Assembly: GCA_001599815.1 (NCBI GenBank)
Contig: BCIA01000004.1
Span: forward strand, 312,862-376,861
Direction of reading: 5' to 3'
Length of the DNA stretch: 64,000 nt
Source of the DNA: Furcasterigmium furcatum
Taxonomy: Eukaryota; Ascomycota; Sordariomycetes; Glomerellales; Plectosphaerellaceae
Below are positions 33,558 through 45,592 of the stretch, piece after piece; position 1 is the stretch's first letter; every line of letters starts with the position of its first letter. Both the position numbers and the translations under genes were made by a program. The notes under the pieces are model-generated. The model saw only the letters and a program-made list of their open reading frames with translations, was not told the DNA's origin and made no database searches.

Positions 33558-34982
33558 ATGAAGTCGTTCCGTCTTGGTGTCGCATCCTCGCGCGCCGCCC
33601 TCTGGGTGGCCGTCGCATCGTTTCTTCTCTTTGCAGATCTCGCCTCGGCCCAGGACCAGAACCATTGCCGGCCGTACAAGTGGGATTCCCTGCGGGGCTT
33701 CCGCGCCGCCGCCGACCCCGCCGACCCCGAGCCGACCGAGGGCACCCTCATCGTCGTCCAGCCGGGGGAAATCAACTGTCGGGACTGGAGGAGGACGCCC
33801 GAGAAGGTCGGCTACTACACGTGCTGGCTGCTGGGGCGCCGCTAAGGGCTGCCCAAGGACAAATTCTTCTCCCTGAACCCGGGCCTGAAGGAGGACTGTA
33901 GCAACATCAAGCCGAAGACCGAGTACTGCATCAGCGGATGTCAGTTTCCGCCCGAGAGTCAGGCTGACATGCCAAGACACTTACTAACCAGCTCTCCATC
34001 TAGTCATCGAGCCGCTCAGGGCATTCGACGGCCTCTGCGGCCCTCGCTACAACAACGCCACCTGCCTCGGCACCGACAAGCAGTGCTGCAACGCGGATAC
34101 CTGGACCTGCGGCGACTCGGCGTATGTGGCCGAAACCCCAGAATGATGAATGTACCAAGACTGACATACCGCGCCCAGCGAGGACTGCGCCTCCGGCACC
34201 TGCTACGAGGGCGACTGCTTGGGCGACGCCATCTACAGCACCGACGGCACGTGCGGCCAGTTCCACGGCATGCGTCTCTGCACCAGCCGATGGGGGAACT
34301 GCTGCAGCCTGGACGGCCGGTGCGGCACGGGCGACGCCTTCTGCGGAATCTTCACCTGCCAGGATGGCGACTGCGACATCTGGAAGCAGGATGAGCAGCC
34401 GCCGAGCACAAAGTGGACGGAAGACGGCACCTGCGGCGGCGAGGCGGGCTCAAGGTGCTCGCCCAAGTGGGGGAGGTGCTGCAACGTGGTCGGTGTGTGC
34501 GGCGAGACGCCGGCCGACTGTTATATCGACCGAGGGTGGTGAGTGTTGGTTGATGGCCTTGGTGTTCAGGCCCCGTCCCAGTCCCATGCGCAGAACTGAC
34601 GTCCACAGCCAGGAAAAGTTTGGAATCTGCGCCTCAAAAATGGCATCTGCCCCGTCCACGTCCATGTCGTTCACATCCACGGCTGTTTCGACTTCGACAA
34701 CCCCGGAGACCGTGACTTCAGGCACCCCCAGTACCTCTGCGGCGAGTTCTGCGGGCCAGCGGTGAGGTACTTTGGTATTGAGTATGGCCAGGAGTGTGAG
34801 TTGGACCAGGCCTTCCCCTTGCCTCTTTAAGGTCGACTGACATTTCGACAGGCTACTGCGGAGACTCCTTGAATGCAGGATCCGTTGAGACGCCTGTCAC
34901 CGACTGTAATATGGCTTGCGCTGGTAATGGTGGGCAGCTGTGTGGGGCCGGTAGCCGGCTGTCAGTGTACGCCCGAAAGTGA
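33558..34982 (+). pseudogene. LysM-CBM18-WSC secreted chitin-binding protein, broken by a stop codon
   Basis: Exons 33558-33939, 34004-34121, 34179-34538, 34609-34795, 34852-34982 by splice signals. A signal peptide (about 1-32) is followed by a LysM domain (YYTCWLLGRR, then KDKFFSLNPGLKEDC), several CBM18-type Cys-rich repeats (CGPRYNNATC, CCNADTWTCG, CCSLDGRCG, CCNVVGVCG) and a WSC domain (YFGIEYGQECYCGD...DCNMACAGN). A TAA at 33843-33845 interrupts the LysM where a residue is expected. Between the CBM18s and WSC, the Ser/Thr linker frame and the WSC frame differ by one, suggesting a second lesion or a missed intron. It would otherwise bind chitin in the wall or apoplast. Likely a non-functional allele. 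Confidence 0.68.
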
Positions 34983-35138
34983 AGTCGCAGAGGGAGACGG
35001 AGGTCGCAGGAGATGAGCGGGAAAGGTGCTTGGTTGCTATAACTTACAGATTCCTCAGCACCGTAGGGGAAGAAAGAGAGAGGGAGGGGAAAGGAAGCGG
35101 TACAGTTACATACCTCTATGTCAGATGAACCAGCCATC

Positions 35139-35879
35139 TTAATTATTTCCCTGTTGGAGCCTTTGCCTTTCTACCTCGCGTATCCGTTCCGCCGCCCACG
35201 CGAGGTGCCTCTCGCGAGTTCTTCGCGATGCCTCCTCTTGCTCGGCCATGCTCAGGACGATGTCGTACACCCTAGGCTTCTTATGCGCCTCAGCCCACCT
35301 ATCCTCCGTGTTGATGTACAACGGCCCGGGGCCGAAATGTATAACAGCAAGACTCGTCTCGGGCGGCCACGGCGGCTGACCCCTGTTCTTACCCAGGACG
35401 TCCAGGAGCGTCTCACGCATGCCCATGAGCCACGGGTGAATGGCCGAGACGTACTCGTGCACCGTGAGAAATTCCCCGCTGGTCGTCACCTCGAGCTGGA
35501 CATGTTTAGAGCGCGGCCGCCGGGGGTCGGTCTCCGTGTCGACGCAGTAGCGGAAACGTTCGACCCAAAGCTCCTCCCATGTTTCGATGCAGTCGATCCT
35601 GACACGGGTAGCTGACACCTGGGGCTCCATCATAGACTCTTGCGACAAGGGGTGCCAGCTCGGCGCGAGGTCATCGGCGGCGGCAGGGCGAAAGTAGGGT
35701 TCCATCACGTCGCCTGGCTCGTAATACTCGTTGGGCGCGACCTGGATCGCGCTCTCGAGAGGCCCGTTGAGCGTCCACAAGAGTCGCCTGCCGGCTGCTG
35801 CTGCGTTTATGATTGTTTCGTTCGAGCTTGCTGAGATTCCCTCCATGCCGCTGGCAACGGACAAGCCGGCTGTGTCCAT
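35139..35879 (-). CDS. Hypothetical protein (246 aa)
   Basis: Single exon from the ATG at 35879. The open frame extends to 35996 but that part reads as UTR. No signal peptide or membrane segment. The protein is acidic and well structured-looking in the middle (VRIDCIETWEELWVERFRYC, then HPWLMGMRETLLDVLG), with a basic helical C terminus (RTRERHLAWAAERIREVERQ). I do not recognise the family. Codon use is like its neighbours and there are no stops, so it is probably real. Confidence 0.65.
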   Translation of the reverse strand: MDTAGLSVASGMEGISASSNETIINAAAAGRRLLWTLNGPLESAIQVAPNEYYEPGDVMEPYFRPAAADDLAPSWHPLSQESMMEPQVSATRVRIDCIETWEELWVERFRYCVDTETDPRRPRSKHVQLEVTTSGEFLTVHEYVSAIHPWLMGMRETLLDVLGKNRGQPPWPPETSLAVIHFGPGPLYINTEDRWAEAHKKPRVYDIVLSMAEQEEASRRTRERHLAWAAERIREVERQRLQQGNN

Positions 35880-38800
35880 GGCTGGAGGTTGTGTGTGTGG
35901 TCTGTTTTGATTGAGGTAAGATTGAAGTGAGGTGGCCTGCGGATGCACGAGGCAGGGATCACGACCGTTTCTCTTCAGGGAGCTCGGTAAGAACAACCTA
36001 ACTTATTCTGGCTATAAGACCCTGGCTGTTCCGCTCCACCTGGCTACAACAACACCGTGGCTCACATGGATGGATGCTGATAAGTACCTAGTGTCAAGGC
36101 CAACGGAAGAATGCAGGCGATATCAGTCTAGTGTAATAATATTTGTTCTTTTCTGCTCCTATGAAGGGCACTGTCGGGAGAAGAGTAAAAGGGCTCCAGC
36201 AGTTGGCCAGCAGCGGGTTAAAGATTCCAGCTGTATGTACATGTATGAAGGTAGTAATACAGCCAATCTATGGCACTCTCATCTGGGGAGCGGGCCAGAG
36301 ACGTACTCTTATAGATCCGACGGCCAGCAGTTGTCTCCTTGCCCCCCTGCACCAGGCCAACCCGATCCCGCAGGCTGGGCGTCGGGCGGCTGCTGTACAA
36401 CGTGGCCCAGCAGTTGTGCCCCTGACAGCTCCCTCCGAGCATTCTATTTAATTTACTGCCTACCATTACACGTAACTCCCTCGCCATCAGAGGAAAAACA
36501 AGCGTCGAGGTGTGGGAGTCGGAGCTTCCAGTATTCAGTAACGTAGGCCCACGTGCCTGTTGTTCCACGGGTCTTCGACATTGGCCACGGTCCGTGAAAA
36601 GAAAAGATTTAGGACCCAGAAGTGGGCTCTTTCGATGCTACTACGCTGCTGTGTGTAATCATCCTGGTAAGGACGCGTTCTTCATGGGGTATGGCATCCT
36701 TGCTTCCCTCCTGATGACGGCGCTATGTCCCCAACCCTCGGCTATTAGAGACCACTAGATAGTGGATGGTACGGTGTCTATGATGAAGATCCCCAAACAA
36801 GTTTCCAAGATCCTCGTGCAAGGGAAATGGGCGAGCAGAAGAGTCTCCAGCGCTTGCATTGCTTCCAGAACTGCAGGCAAGATAGCAGCACAGATGATCT
36901 GTAGCCCTCCCCCTGACACAAGCGAACCAGCCTGCCCTCCTATAGACCCAACACCTTGTACAACACTCCCAGCCCCTATCCCAAACCTGAATGGGCCCTC
37001 TGGCGCCCACCCACGAGGTTGTACCTCCATGAGACGCCCCTTGTCCCAAGGCGGATGTCCCGGACAGTTGACTCCTGGTCATAAGATTAGCCTGAACCAG
37101 TAAGCAGATCGCGGATGGAATCGTGACATGAATATTGAGAGCCCGCATTGCCGCTTATCCTTTCCATGGAGCCGTTGAGAATCCAGTTCCTGGATGCCAT
37201 CCCACGACAGAACGATCTGGCCACCGACGATGGGGCTCTTTGAACACTGGCCGATTCCACATCGAGCACTTTTCATCTCGGCCATGGCCCCCTTCCTCTT
37301 TTGAAGTCCCGGCTTTGAATAGCGATGACTGCTATCTTTCACTAGTTCGCGGTGGTTGGGATGGTATCCCACATCTTGGAAGCAGTTCATCTGCCCAGAA
37401 GAGCCTCGCTGGGCGCGGGTCTCGGCATAGTGTCTACCGGTACATGTACCGAGGCAAACGTGCGCTACCTGGGACTAAAGTAGGATCTTTGGTTGATCAG
37501 TGATATTCTCCAGTGATATGGATAATGGACAATGATCAAGTCGACATCTATGCGCGCGCACAGTCTCCCTTACTTCATGTGGTTCCGTCTGCCCACCTGG
37601 TGGTACTATCGCGCTTTTAGGAAGGAAAAACGACCCAGGAGTGTCTCCATCCTGCATCATCTGGAGAACTGTCACGGGCCCACGAACCTCATTATGGTCA
37701 GCGGACCCCCGCAACGAGAAGGGTCAAAAGAAAGGGTCAGGAGAGGGGGTCAATGTCCATCCCCAGGGGGCGGTGCTATGTCGCATCGTGACAATCGACG
37801 ATGAACCAGAGCGCATGGCAGGGATTCTCGCATGCGTGCGCCATTTATTTTATAGGTTCGCGGGATAAGCATACATCTATGATCTTCACGGGGAACACTG
37901 ACACGTCGCCGGCCTGCCGGGACACAGACCTACCAGGCTGTCTACATCAGCATCTGGCAAGAAGAGGTCTCTAGTGAGTTCGAAGCACTGACGGCGCGAC
38001 GGCCGAGCCCTGTGAACCACGGGCTCTGTCACGGACTCGCAAACCACACCTGTCCCGTGGGCCACCTTGTGAGACAGCCTCCCCGACACCAACCAGATGA
38101 GAACAACAGCGGGACTGGTCCGTGGGCTTGGGTCGTGTCATAGGGTCCAGTTCTCCTGTCATTTCGCACTCCCTGGGACGCGTACGCCCTATCGATTTAC
38201 GAGCAGCGTGAGCCGAGGCAGCGGAAGCTCTAGACGACAGACGCATGGCCAAGACGCCGCTTGGGGCCTGGGCTGCTGGGGGTCATGGTCATGCTTCACA
38301 TGAGTCCGGACGACAAGCCCGTCGGTAGTCAGGGCTCTCACACCAGCAGCGGCCGCATCCGAGACCCCTGAAAAACTCTATGCTGCCACTAAACCTGCCA
38401 GGACGCCCTGAAGCTGCAAGAGTCTCCAGAAGTGGCCCTCGGCCAAGGCTCCGACGTTGAAGCTAGCCACTGGCAGACCGTTTCCACATCACCTGCTATG
38501 ACTGTTAAGCAGTGCTGGGCACCTCGAGCGGTGCCGACGGCACGGTGCCTAGCAGCGGTTTGAGTGGGCATCAATGGAGCTGGGTGGTCGTCGTCTGAAC
38601 GCGCACCAGTGCGAATGAACCCCCCCAGACACAGCCCGCGAGCTTCGTTCCTTGCTAGTAGTTTGCCGGGATGCGGCTACGTACTTGACTGACGGGAGAG
38701 GGGAGACGCGCATTTCAACCCAGAGCCTGGCTGGCGGCGGCTGAACATCAGTCAGATGCTGCGGGCGCGAGTCGTGCTCCCCGACTTCTATAACAACCAG

Positions 38801-40703
38801 ATTATGATTGCCGGCCGCCCCCGACAATTCCCTGACTGACTTGGGCGCCGACAACACCATGCCAAGACATTGAGGGAAAATTTTCAGATTCATCTCATCC
38901 CATTTCCCACAGAAATGCCCTCTCTGCGCAGCCGTCGGTCGTGATAGAGTTCGACGGGTCCTCTGCGGTCCCATTTCTCGTGCTTGGTGTCGGGTCGTGG
39001 CAAGCCCACCAGCGGGTGAGCGTTCACCCTCGCGAGCTGCCCTGTGCTGCGTCCGTCCCCCTGTTGTCTTCACCGGCGTAAGGCCCCAGAGAGCGGAGCT
39101 CGAATTCGCCGAAGGAAGCTCAATGAGAGGACGGAAATAATTCCAAGCCACGGTGATCTGCCGATCCTGGCGGCCGTCCTTAAAGCGCCGAAGGGGCGAC
39201 CGCAGGCCCGACGGCGTGGCAAAGGCGTGGGCACCGGCGCGGGAGTTGAACCTGATTACCCACGGCTAGTTCTTGGCCTGTCGGCCGAGACTCACGCTTG
39301 GAGGCGGGAGAGCTGTAAAACCAACGACACCTCCCGCTCGGGCGCTTCCCCCTGCCCTGCCTACAAGCTGCCTCGCTCCCTGACCTGCCAAGTTGGAAGA
39401 GGTCGGCGAGCCCGGAAGCCCGGAAGGCTGCCCGCCGCCGGCGGCGCTCTCTGGGCAAAGGATTTTCAGGGTTGACCCCTCGGCCGGTGCCGAAAAAGGG
39501 GTTTGGCGGGAATAGGAATAGGGGCGACCGCGAAATGGACAAGCGGACCTCAAGGTTTGGCCATGACGTAGGACTAAGCTCCAAATGGTTCTCGCAAGCA
39601 AGGAACAGGGTGCGTCGGCTGCGCAGCCGGCAGTAGAGCGCACAGCTGGTGGTGTCCTGGATGGTCGCCGACCACTGGAAACGAGGACGGACCTCGACCG
39701 GAGATGCCTTGGCGGACGGCGAATGCACAACCGTTAGTTCGACTTGATCGAGCAATTGTGGCGGACAGGGTCCAGCCCGAGTTGATAATAAGACATTAGG
39801 CCAGCGGAATGCCCCGATGCGGCATACAGCGACCTCGTCCCTCGGTGAAAGTCGGACAGCGAGCATCCCCAGGGGCACAGGGCACAGAGGCCCAGAGACA
39901 CGCCAGCGAGGGGGTCCAACAGGGTCGGCTACAGAGCGGGATGCTGCCCGGGCAGAAAATCTACCGGCCACTCAACCCTCCTGAGTGACAAGGCGGCGGA
40001 CGGGACTGTACAGCCTCAAAACTCCCATTGGACTCAACGGAGAAACCCCCTCCTGAGCCTAGCAGCTCACCAGGGCGCCGCCGCTCTACCAGCTTGGCGG
40101 TAGCGGGCCGACTCGTTGCGTTGGTTGTACGTACTACTTTACACCTAATCCCTCCCTCCCTGCTGCTGAACCCCCGTTCACCCCTCTCTCTCTCCATCCG
40201 AGCTCTTCTCGTCTGGTTGCCCGCCGTCTCCCCCATAAATCCTCAGGACAGAGGCGAGGCAAAGCCGCACATGCCCCAGATTAACACCCATGCGGCACAT
40301 CGACCGGCGGCCCCATGCCTTGTACCGCGCCGAGGAAACGTTCTTGAGGACGGCGACCCGTGCATGAGGCAAAGTCGATGCAGCCCGGTCCCTCGGGGTA
40401 TAGTCCGGCTTTACAGCGACGCTTGGGATCCGATCTGGTTGGTATCTCGCTGACAAGGTCGCCGAGGCCAGACTCCCGGTCTCAACCACCATCGATGTCG
40501 CGTTTCACACCTCCTGGCGGCACCTCTCACCAACTCCCGGATATCTAAAGACTGGAACCTCGAGACAGACCTGACAGCACCGCGGATCTCTTCGTCTAAC
40601 GCCCCTACTTACACGAGAACCCACCAGATCAGCAGAAGAAAGCACCCGCCGCCGCCATCACCGCTCTTTCTTCCTCGCCGCCTGTCCAGTCCCGCGGGAT
40701 TCA
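35880..40703. other. 4.8-kb region with no supported gene
   Basis: Frames up to 263 codons (for example 39180-39971 on the minus strand) occur but are Arg/Ser/Pro/Cys-rich, overlap frames on the other strand and show no domain. 35960-36260 is AT-rich. The last ~600 nt have C/T-rich tracts (around 40140-40200 and 40600-40680) that fit the promoter and leader of the SET gene. I see no transposon ends. Confidence 0.5.
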
Positions 40704-43099
40704 ATGACCTGGACGTTCCACCCCTGGGACCACTACAGAGTTCTCGGATATGACAACCCGATAGCACAGGCCTACCACGCCCGCATCATGGCTTCTCCTC
40801 CCGAGCAGGCGGACTCTGTGCGGGAGAACCTGCGCCAGGTCATCCTCGAGCAGCTCGCCGATGCCCTCCTCGACTGGCCGGCCATGGCGTCGCTGTCCAA
40901 CCCCGTATTACGAGTAGAGGCTTTCATACAGGACGGCAACGCCGCCAACGCCCCCGGGCGAGATCCCACGCAGAGCCCACTCGTGTCTGTAAGACGACCC
41001 CGCGGCCGGGCCCCCCCCGGACGTGATGATCTTGCCCGCGTCTTTGCTGATGCCGTCAACAGAAAATGGTCGACCTGTCAGGTTACATGACGCCTGCCAC
41101 GGTCACGGTGCCGACCCCTCCATCGGCAAATGCACCCATGGTGGCGGGCATGGCATCGGACCACCACATCATCCCCTCCCAAGCACACCTCGTCCAGCAC
41201 GGCGATCCCACCATCCAGACAACGCCGATGGATGTCACCCCGTTGCAGACGCCTCTCCAGACCCCAATATACACTCCCGTCCCGACACCGATGCACCAGT
41301 CCGGGACACCCGTGTCATCGCATGCGGCGTACTCGCGGAGGGCATCACTAATGGCGCCCTCGGACGACGAGCTCCACGCAGAAAGCATGGCCATGACCCG
41401 GCGGACGAACACGAGCTCCCTCCGGCCGGTGCGAGCCGGACCCAGCAACTCATCTAATATCCAGGAAGGCCCCGACAGCCAACGGCAGATGCAGGTCCCC
41501 GGACACTTCCCGAAGCGGGCCAAGGTCCAGAGCGACCCCGTGGTGTTCGTGCCGCAGCAGTCGTCCCTCGACAAGTTCGTCATCAGCGTATGGGACCAGA
41601 TCCACGGCGGCATCAACCTCGAGCCGCAGGCCCTCCTCGAGCAGTGGCAGCTCGCCGCGGCGGCCGCGACGGCGACCATCGCCGGCGCAAACTCCCTGCA
41701 GCACCAACAACACCAACATCAACACCAACACCCCAACCACCACCCGCACGCATACCAGCAGCTCGAGTTCGGCGGCATCCTGTCGCCCGCGACACAAGAC
41801 GTGACGGACCCGGCGATACGCGAGCTCGGCTTCGGCCTCGCCGCCGCGAACACCATCGGCACCGACCTGCAGACGTTCAACCGCAGCAACCTCTTCTGCA
41901 GGAAGGTGACGCAGGCGAGCCGCGCGTGCCGCTCGATCGAGGTGATCGTGCAGGCGCGGTGGATCGAGCACTTCGACGCGCACGTCGAGCTGCTCGCCGT
42001 CACGTCGCCGAGCATGTCGCCGACCAAGCGGCGCAAGGCCGCGCTCGTCGAGGCGTGCGGCGACTTCGGTTGGTCCGAGAAGGAGCTGCGCAACAAGATG
42101 GCCATCTGGCGCGGGTACAAGGAGATCAAGGACGCCGGCGGCTGGGCGGCCCTCGTCTTCGCCGGCATGGGCCTCTACCGCTTCTGCAAGTACCGCGTCG
42201 GCTTCACGCCCGAGGCCATGGCCCGGCTGCGCTCCGCCCGCCCGCGCATCGAGGTCGCCGCCGACACGCTGCATCCGACGTGGCGCCAGCTCCTCGTCAT
42301 CGTCGGCGAGAGCCCCCAGCGCCGCTTCTGCGGCCACCCGCACGACTGGGTCGTGCGCCAGGACGGATCAGACCCCGTGCCGCTGAGAAGCACATACCTC
42401 GAGCACGACCCCTTCTTCAGCTTCGAGCACCTCGAGGCCGGCAGCGTCATCGACATCAACGCCTGGGGCACGGAGGACGACCCGCGGTGGGTGCCGCCGA
42501 TGAACGCCGCCGCGTGTGTGACCGGAGCGCACGTCTGCCACTCATGCGGCCAGGAGCAGAGCGAGGACCCCAAGACGAACAGCTGCTACTGCTTCCCGAC
42601 GCTCTTCGGCGGGTCGGCGGGCGGGCACCCGAGCACAACAAGCTCTTCCTCCTCGTCCGGGTCCTCGGGCGGCGGCTCGCGCATGCGCAACGCCGTCCCC
42701 GTGCAGGTCTTCCGCACGACGGACGGGCGCAACAACGGGCTCGTGGCGCTGTGCCCGTTCGAGCGCGGCGCGGCCATCGGCGAGTTCGTCGGGCTCATCA
42801 CCAAGGACCTGCACGACCTCGACGTCATGGACAGCACGACGGGCGTCCGCAGCTACCAGATCTGGCAGGGCCGGCAGGGCAACTTCACGCGCTTCGTGAA
42901 CCACAGCTGCCGGCCGAACGCGCAGTTCCAGCACTTCGTGTGGCTGAGCACGCAGCGCATCGTGCTCGTGAGCAAGGGCATCGACGCCGGCCAGGAGGTC
43001 ACGGTCGACTACTCGGGGAGCTACTGGCGCGGGCTGGACAAGAAGTGCCTCTGCGGCGAGGCGTGCTGCCGGTATAATAGGGGCGGGGGCGAAAGATGA
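40704..43099 (+). CDS. SET-domain protein, long Gln/His/Pro-rich N-terminal region
   Basis: Two exons, 40704-40988 and 41063-43099, joined at phase 0 (GTAAGA...CAACAG), giving 773 aa. The first ~320 residues are low complexity (His/Gln runs). A conserved middle follows (FNRSNLFCRKVTQASRACRS, then the EKELRNKMAIWRGYKEI helix). The SET domain is at about 640-760 with the hallmark NHSCRPNAQF and a Tyr-containing VTVDYSG, followed by a post-SET-like CLCGEACC. SET enzymes transfer methyl groups to lysine, often on histones. Upstream is another Cys-rich motif (CHSCGQEQ). The substrate is not predictable from the sequence; this is not an obvious canonical H3K4, K9 or K36 enzyme. Confidence 0.86.
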
Positions 43100-43373
43100 G
43101 ATAGAGTGAAGGTAGAAGAATAATGGCGTGCGATGGGCGCAGTGGATTCAGGGGTATCTATTCCGATCGAACTGCCAGAAGGAACAAGAGCAAAAAAAGC
43201 AAAGAATTCGTACAAATCATGATACAGGGGATGATGCGGTGGCGGGCTTCCGTGCCGTCGCTCACCGTCATGCCAGCCGTCCATCCTGCCGCCTGTCGCC
43301 GCCAACGCCAAGACGATTGCTTATCTATGTGGAAGAGTAAAAATGCAGCCCAAACGAGCACGGCACGGCCCGC

Positions 43374-44266
43374 TCACACGCGCTGGTGGTGCATCTCGTG
43401 CGACTCGACGCCCTGCTGGGGCGCGTAGCCGTACTGCGGCGGCTGCTGGTAGTCCTGGGGCTTCTGGGCGCCGCCGTAGCTGTAGTCCTGGGGAGCGTAG
43501 GGCTGGGGCGCGTAGGGGGCAGAGGGGTACTGCTGGGCAGGGTGGTGGCCGTAGGCGATGTTGGAGTCGAAGCCGTGGACGTCGTTCTGCTGCGTCGGCT
43601 TGTAGCCGCCGGTGGCGCCGCCCAGAGTTCCCTTGCGGTGCTTCATGAAGATGATGATCGCGTAGACGAGCATTCCGAAGAATGAGAGGCTGTAGGGGGG
43701 TTCTGTCAGCAGAGTCCTCTGAAGGTTATGGAAGTGCATTTGCCAGATGCTCCCGGGTGGCTGAGTACACCGTCGCCGCCGCAGCGGGATGTCGCACCTC
43801 AGCTCGGAGACATTCACGGGCGTTGGGCGAATGACGAGGAAAGCGGTGGGACTCACTATACGATCACGCCAACCGCGATGGTCGCACCGGTCCGGGCGCC
43901 GACCATGCTCAAGGCGAAGAGGACGGTCCAAACGGTCGTCTGGAACGCGCTGGTGATGAGGAAGAACTTGGGGCTGAGGGTGCGACGGGCGCGCTTGACA
44001 ATGTTGACGATGTCGAGGATGAGGCAGACGATGATGATGATGCAGATGACGACGGAGATGCCCACGGCCGCGCCGTAGTTGAGGGTGGTGTTGTACTGCT
44101 TGCGAAGCTCCCTCTCGATATCGTCCCTGAAGCCGGCGAGGACCGCGACCATGAGGCCGTACATGAGGATGTTGATGCCCATGACGATGATGCGCACGAC
44201 CCAGAAGGGGATCAGGACGCGCTTGAGGAAGGGCGACGAGTCGCCGACGACGTAGGGGTTGGCCAT
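43374..44266 (-). CDS. Four-TM MARVEL-like membrane protein
   Basis: Two exons: 44266-43857 and 43689-43374, giving 241 aa. The intron is 167 nt (GTGAGT...CTACAG) and the junction falls inside the fourth membrane helix (VIV-Y-LSFFG). The four hydrophobic stretches are about 14-45, 67-93, 105-128 and 130-156. The cytosolic C terminus is rich in Tyr, Gln and Pro (APQPYAPQDYSYGGAQ) and probably unstructured. The architecture resembles fungal MARVEL-domain proteins, linked to membrane organisation. No enzymatic residues. Convergent with the SET gene, 270 nt away. Confidence 0.82.
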
Positions 44267-45592
44267 GATGTGTTGCTTGGTAGTGGTTGTGGTAGTGGTG
44301 GTGATGGTGATGATCGAGGGACGATTAGGGGGTTGGGTCAGTCGAGAACCACGGGTGCCGAGGAAGTGAATGCAGAAGAATGAAGAATAGGAGCACGAGA
44401 CGAGAGGAGAACGAGCAAATTGCTTCATATAGTAGTAATGCAGTGCAGTGCCCAAGACCCTCCGCGCCCAAAATATCCCATCGCCTCGACTAAGCCCTGT
44501 CAGTCGCGACTTCGGCGGCCCAGCAGGTCAGCGAGGGCGGCCGACCCCTGTCCTTTCCCAGAGTCCCAGAGATTGCTCAGCCCAGTTTGTGGAGAGGCAG
44601 CCCCGATGGTGGCTCCCCCCTGCCTGGAACTCGGCTCGGAGGCAGGGCCAAGCCTCACTGACTGGTCTCGCCCAGCTTTCTCCTCTTGGAATCTCGTACA
44701 ACCTGCTGCGTCCAAGACCAGAGCGGTGGGTGGCTGGCCGCCGTGTCAACAGACCATGAGCGCCTCAACGGCAACCTCTTTGACGACGACCAGCACTACT
44801 CGTAGCTCAGTCTGGCCGCAAAGAAGTCATTCTTTGACCCGCTGAAAATCGTCTTCCCCTGAGAAAAAAAAGACGGAACTTCAGAACCAGTGGCGCCGCT
44901 CCTCGCCCGTAGTCTGGAGATTAGACTGCTGACGGCGTCAGGGGCGGGATGCCCCTGGTCCCTGTTCTCGAACCGAAAGTCGCCGGGGCACGACTCGATC
45001 AGTCCTCGGTGTCCCCTAGAGGCATGGAGCTGCCGACTTGGCCGTCAGCCCTCTGGTGGACTGGCCAATCTGCGGCCGACAACCCCATTCTTCTGAAGCT
45101 TCAACCCATACGAGTGCCTGGAACTGGGCAAGTCGCACAGCAGGCCAATCGTAGACAGGAGAAGAGCGGCGGGGACGGAGATGCGGCAGAGCAAGTGGTC
45201 GAACCTGCTGCTCAGCCTCGAACCTAACAAGCCACTCCCACCCTACCCGCACCCGATGTCATACGGACGATCCCAGTCCGAGGGACACCAAGATGCACGC
45301 TCATCGGCAAAGGGGTGAGTGCCGGAGATCACCCACGCGACGTTGAGACTCCACCAGTGCAAAAGTCCCGGCACCCGCCTCTCTAGCAAGACATAATTAC
45401 AGTAGGTATGTACACACTGGCGGTGGCGTGATGAATGGAGATGTGCATTATTCGTACCGAGGCGCTCGACTGCAAAGGAAAAGGAAACCCGATATGAGAC
45501 CCGTCTGATCACGCCGGTCTATCCTCCTCCCAGCCTATTCCATCAACTAACTCCATGGATCGTGACCCCAAGACTTCCCCACTGAAGCTCCC
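44267..45592. other. Intergenic region, no supported gene
   Basis: Promoter of the four-TM gene and 3' flank of the kinase-like gene. Includes a (GT/GGT)n-rich stretch at about 44280-44310. Short frames only. Confidence 0.5.

Noticed and set aside
39180..39971. 263-codon minus-strand frame
   Set aside because: Composition is random (Arg, Ser, Pro, Cys), no domain, and it overlaps other frames.
41450..43077. Long frames of 297 (minus) and 495 (plus) codons over the SET gene
   Set aside because: Arg/Ala-rich shadows of a high-GC gene in other frames, without domains.
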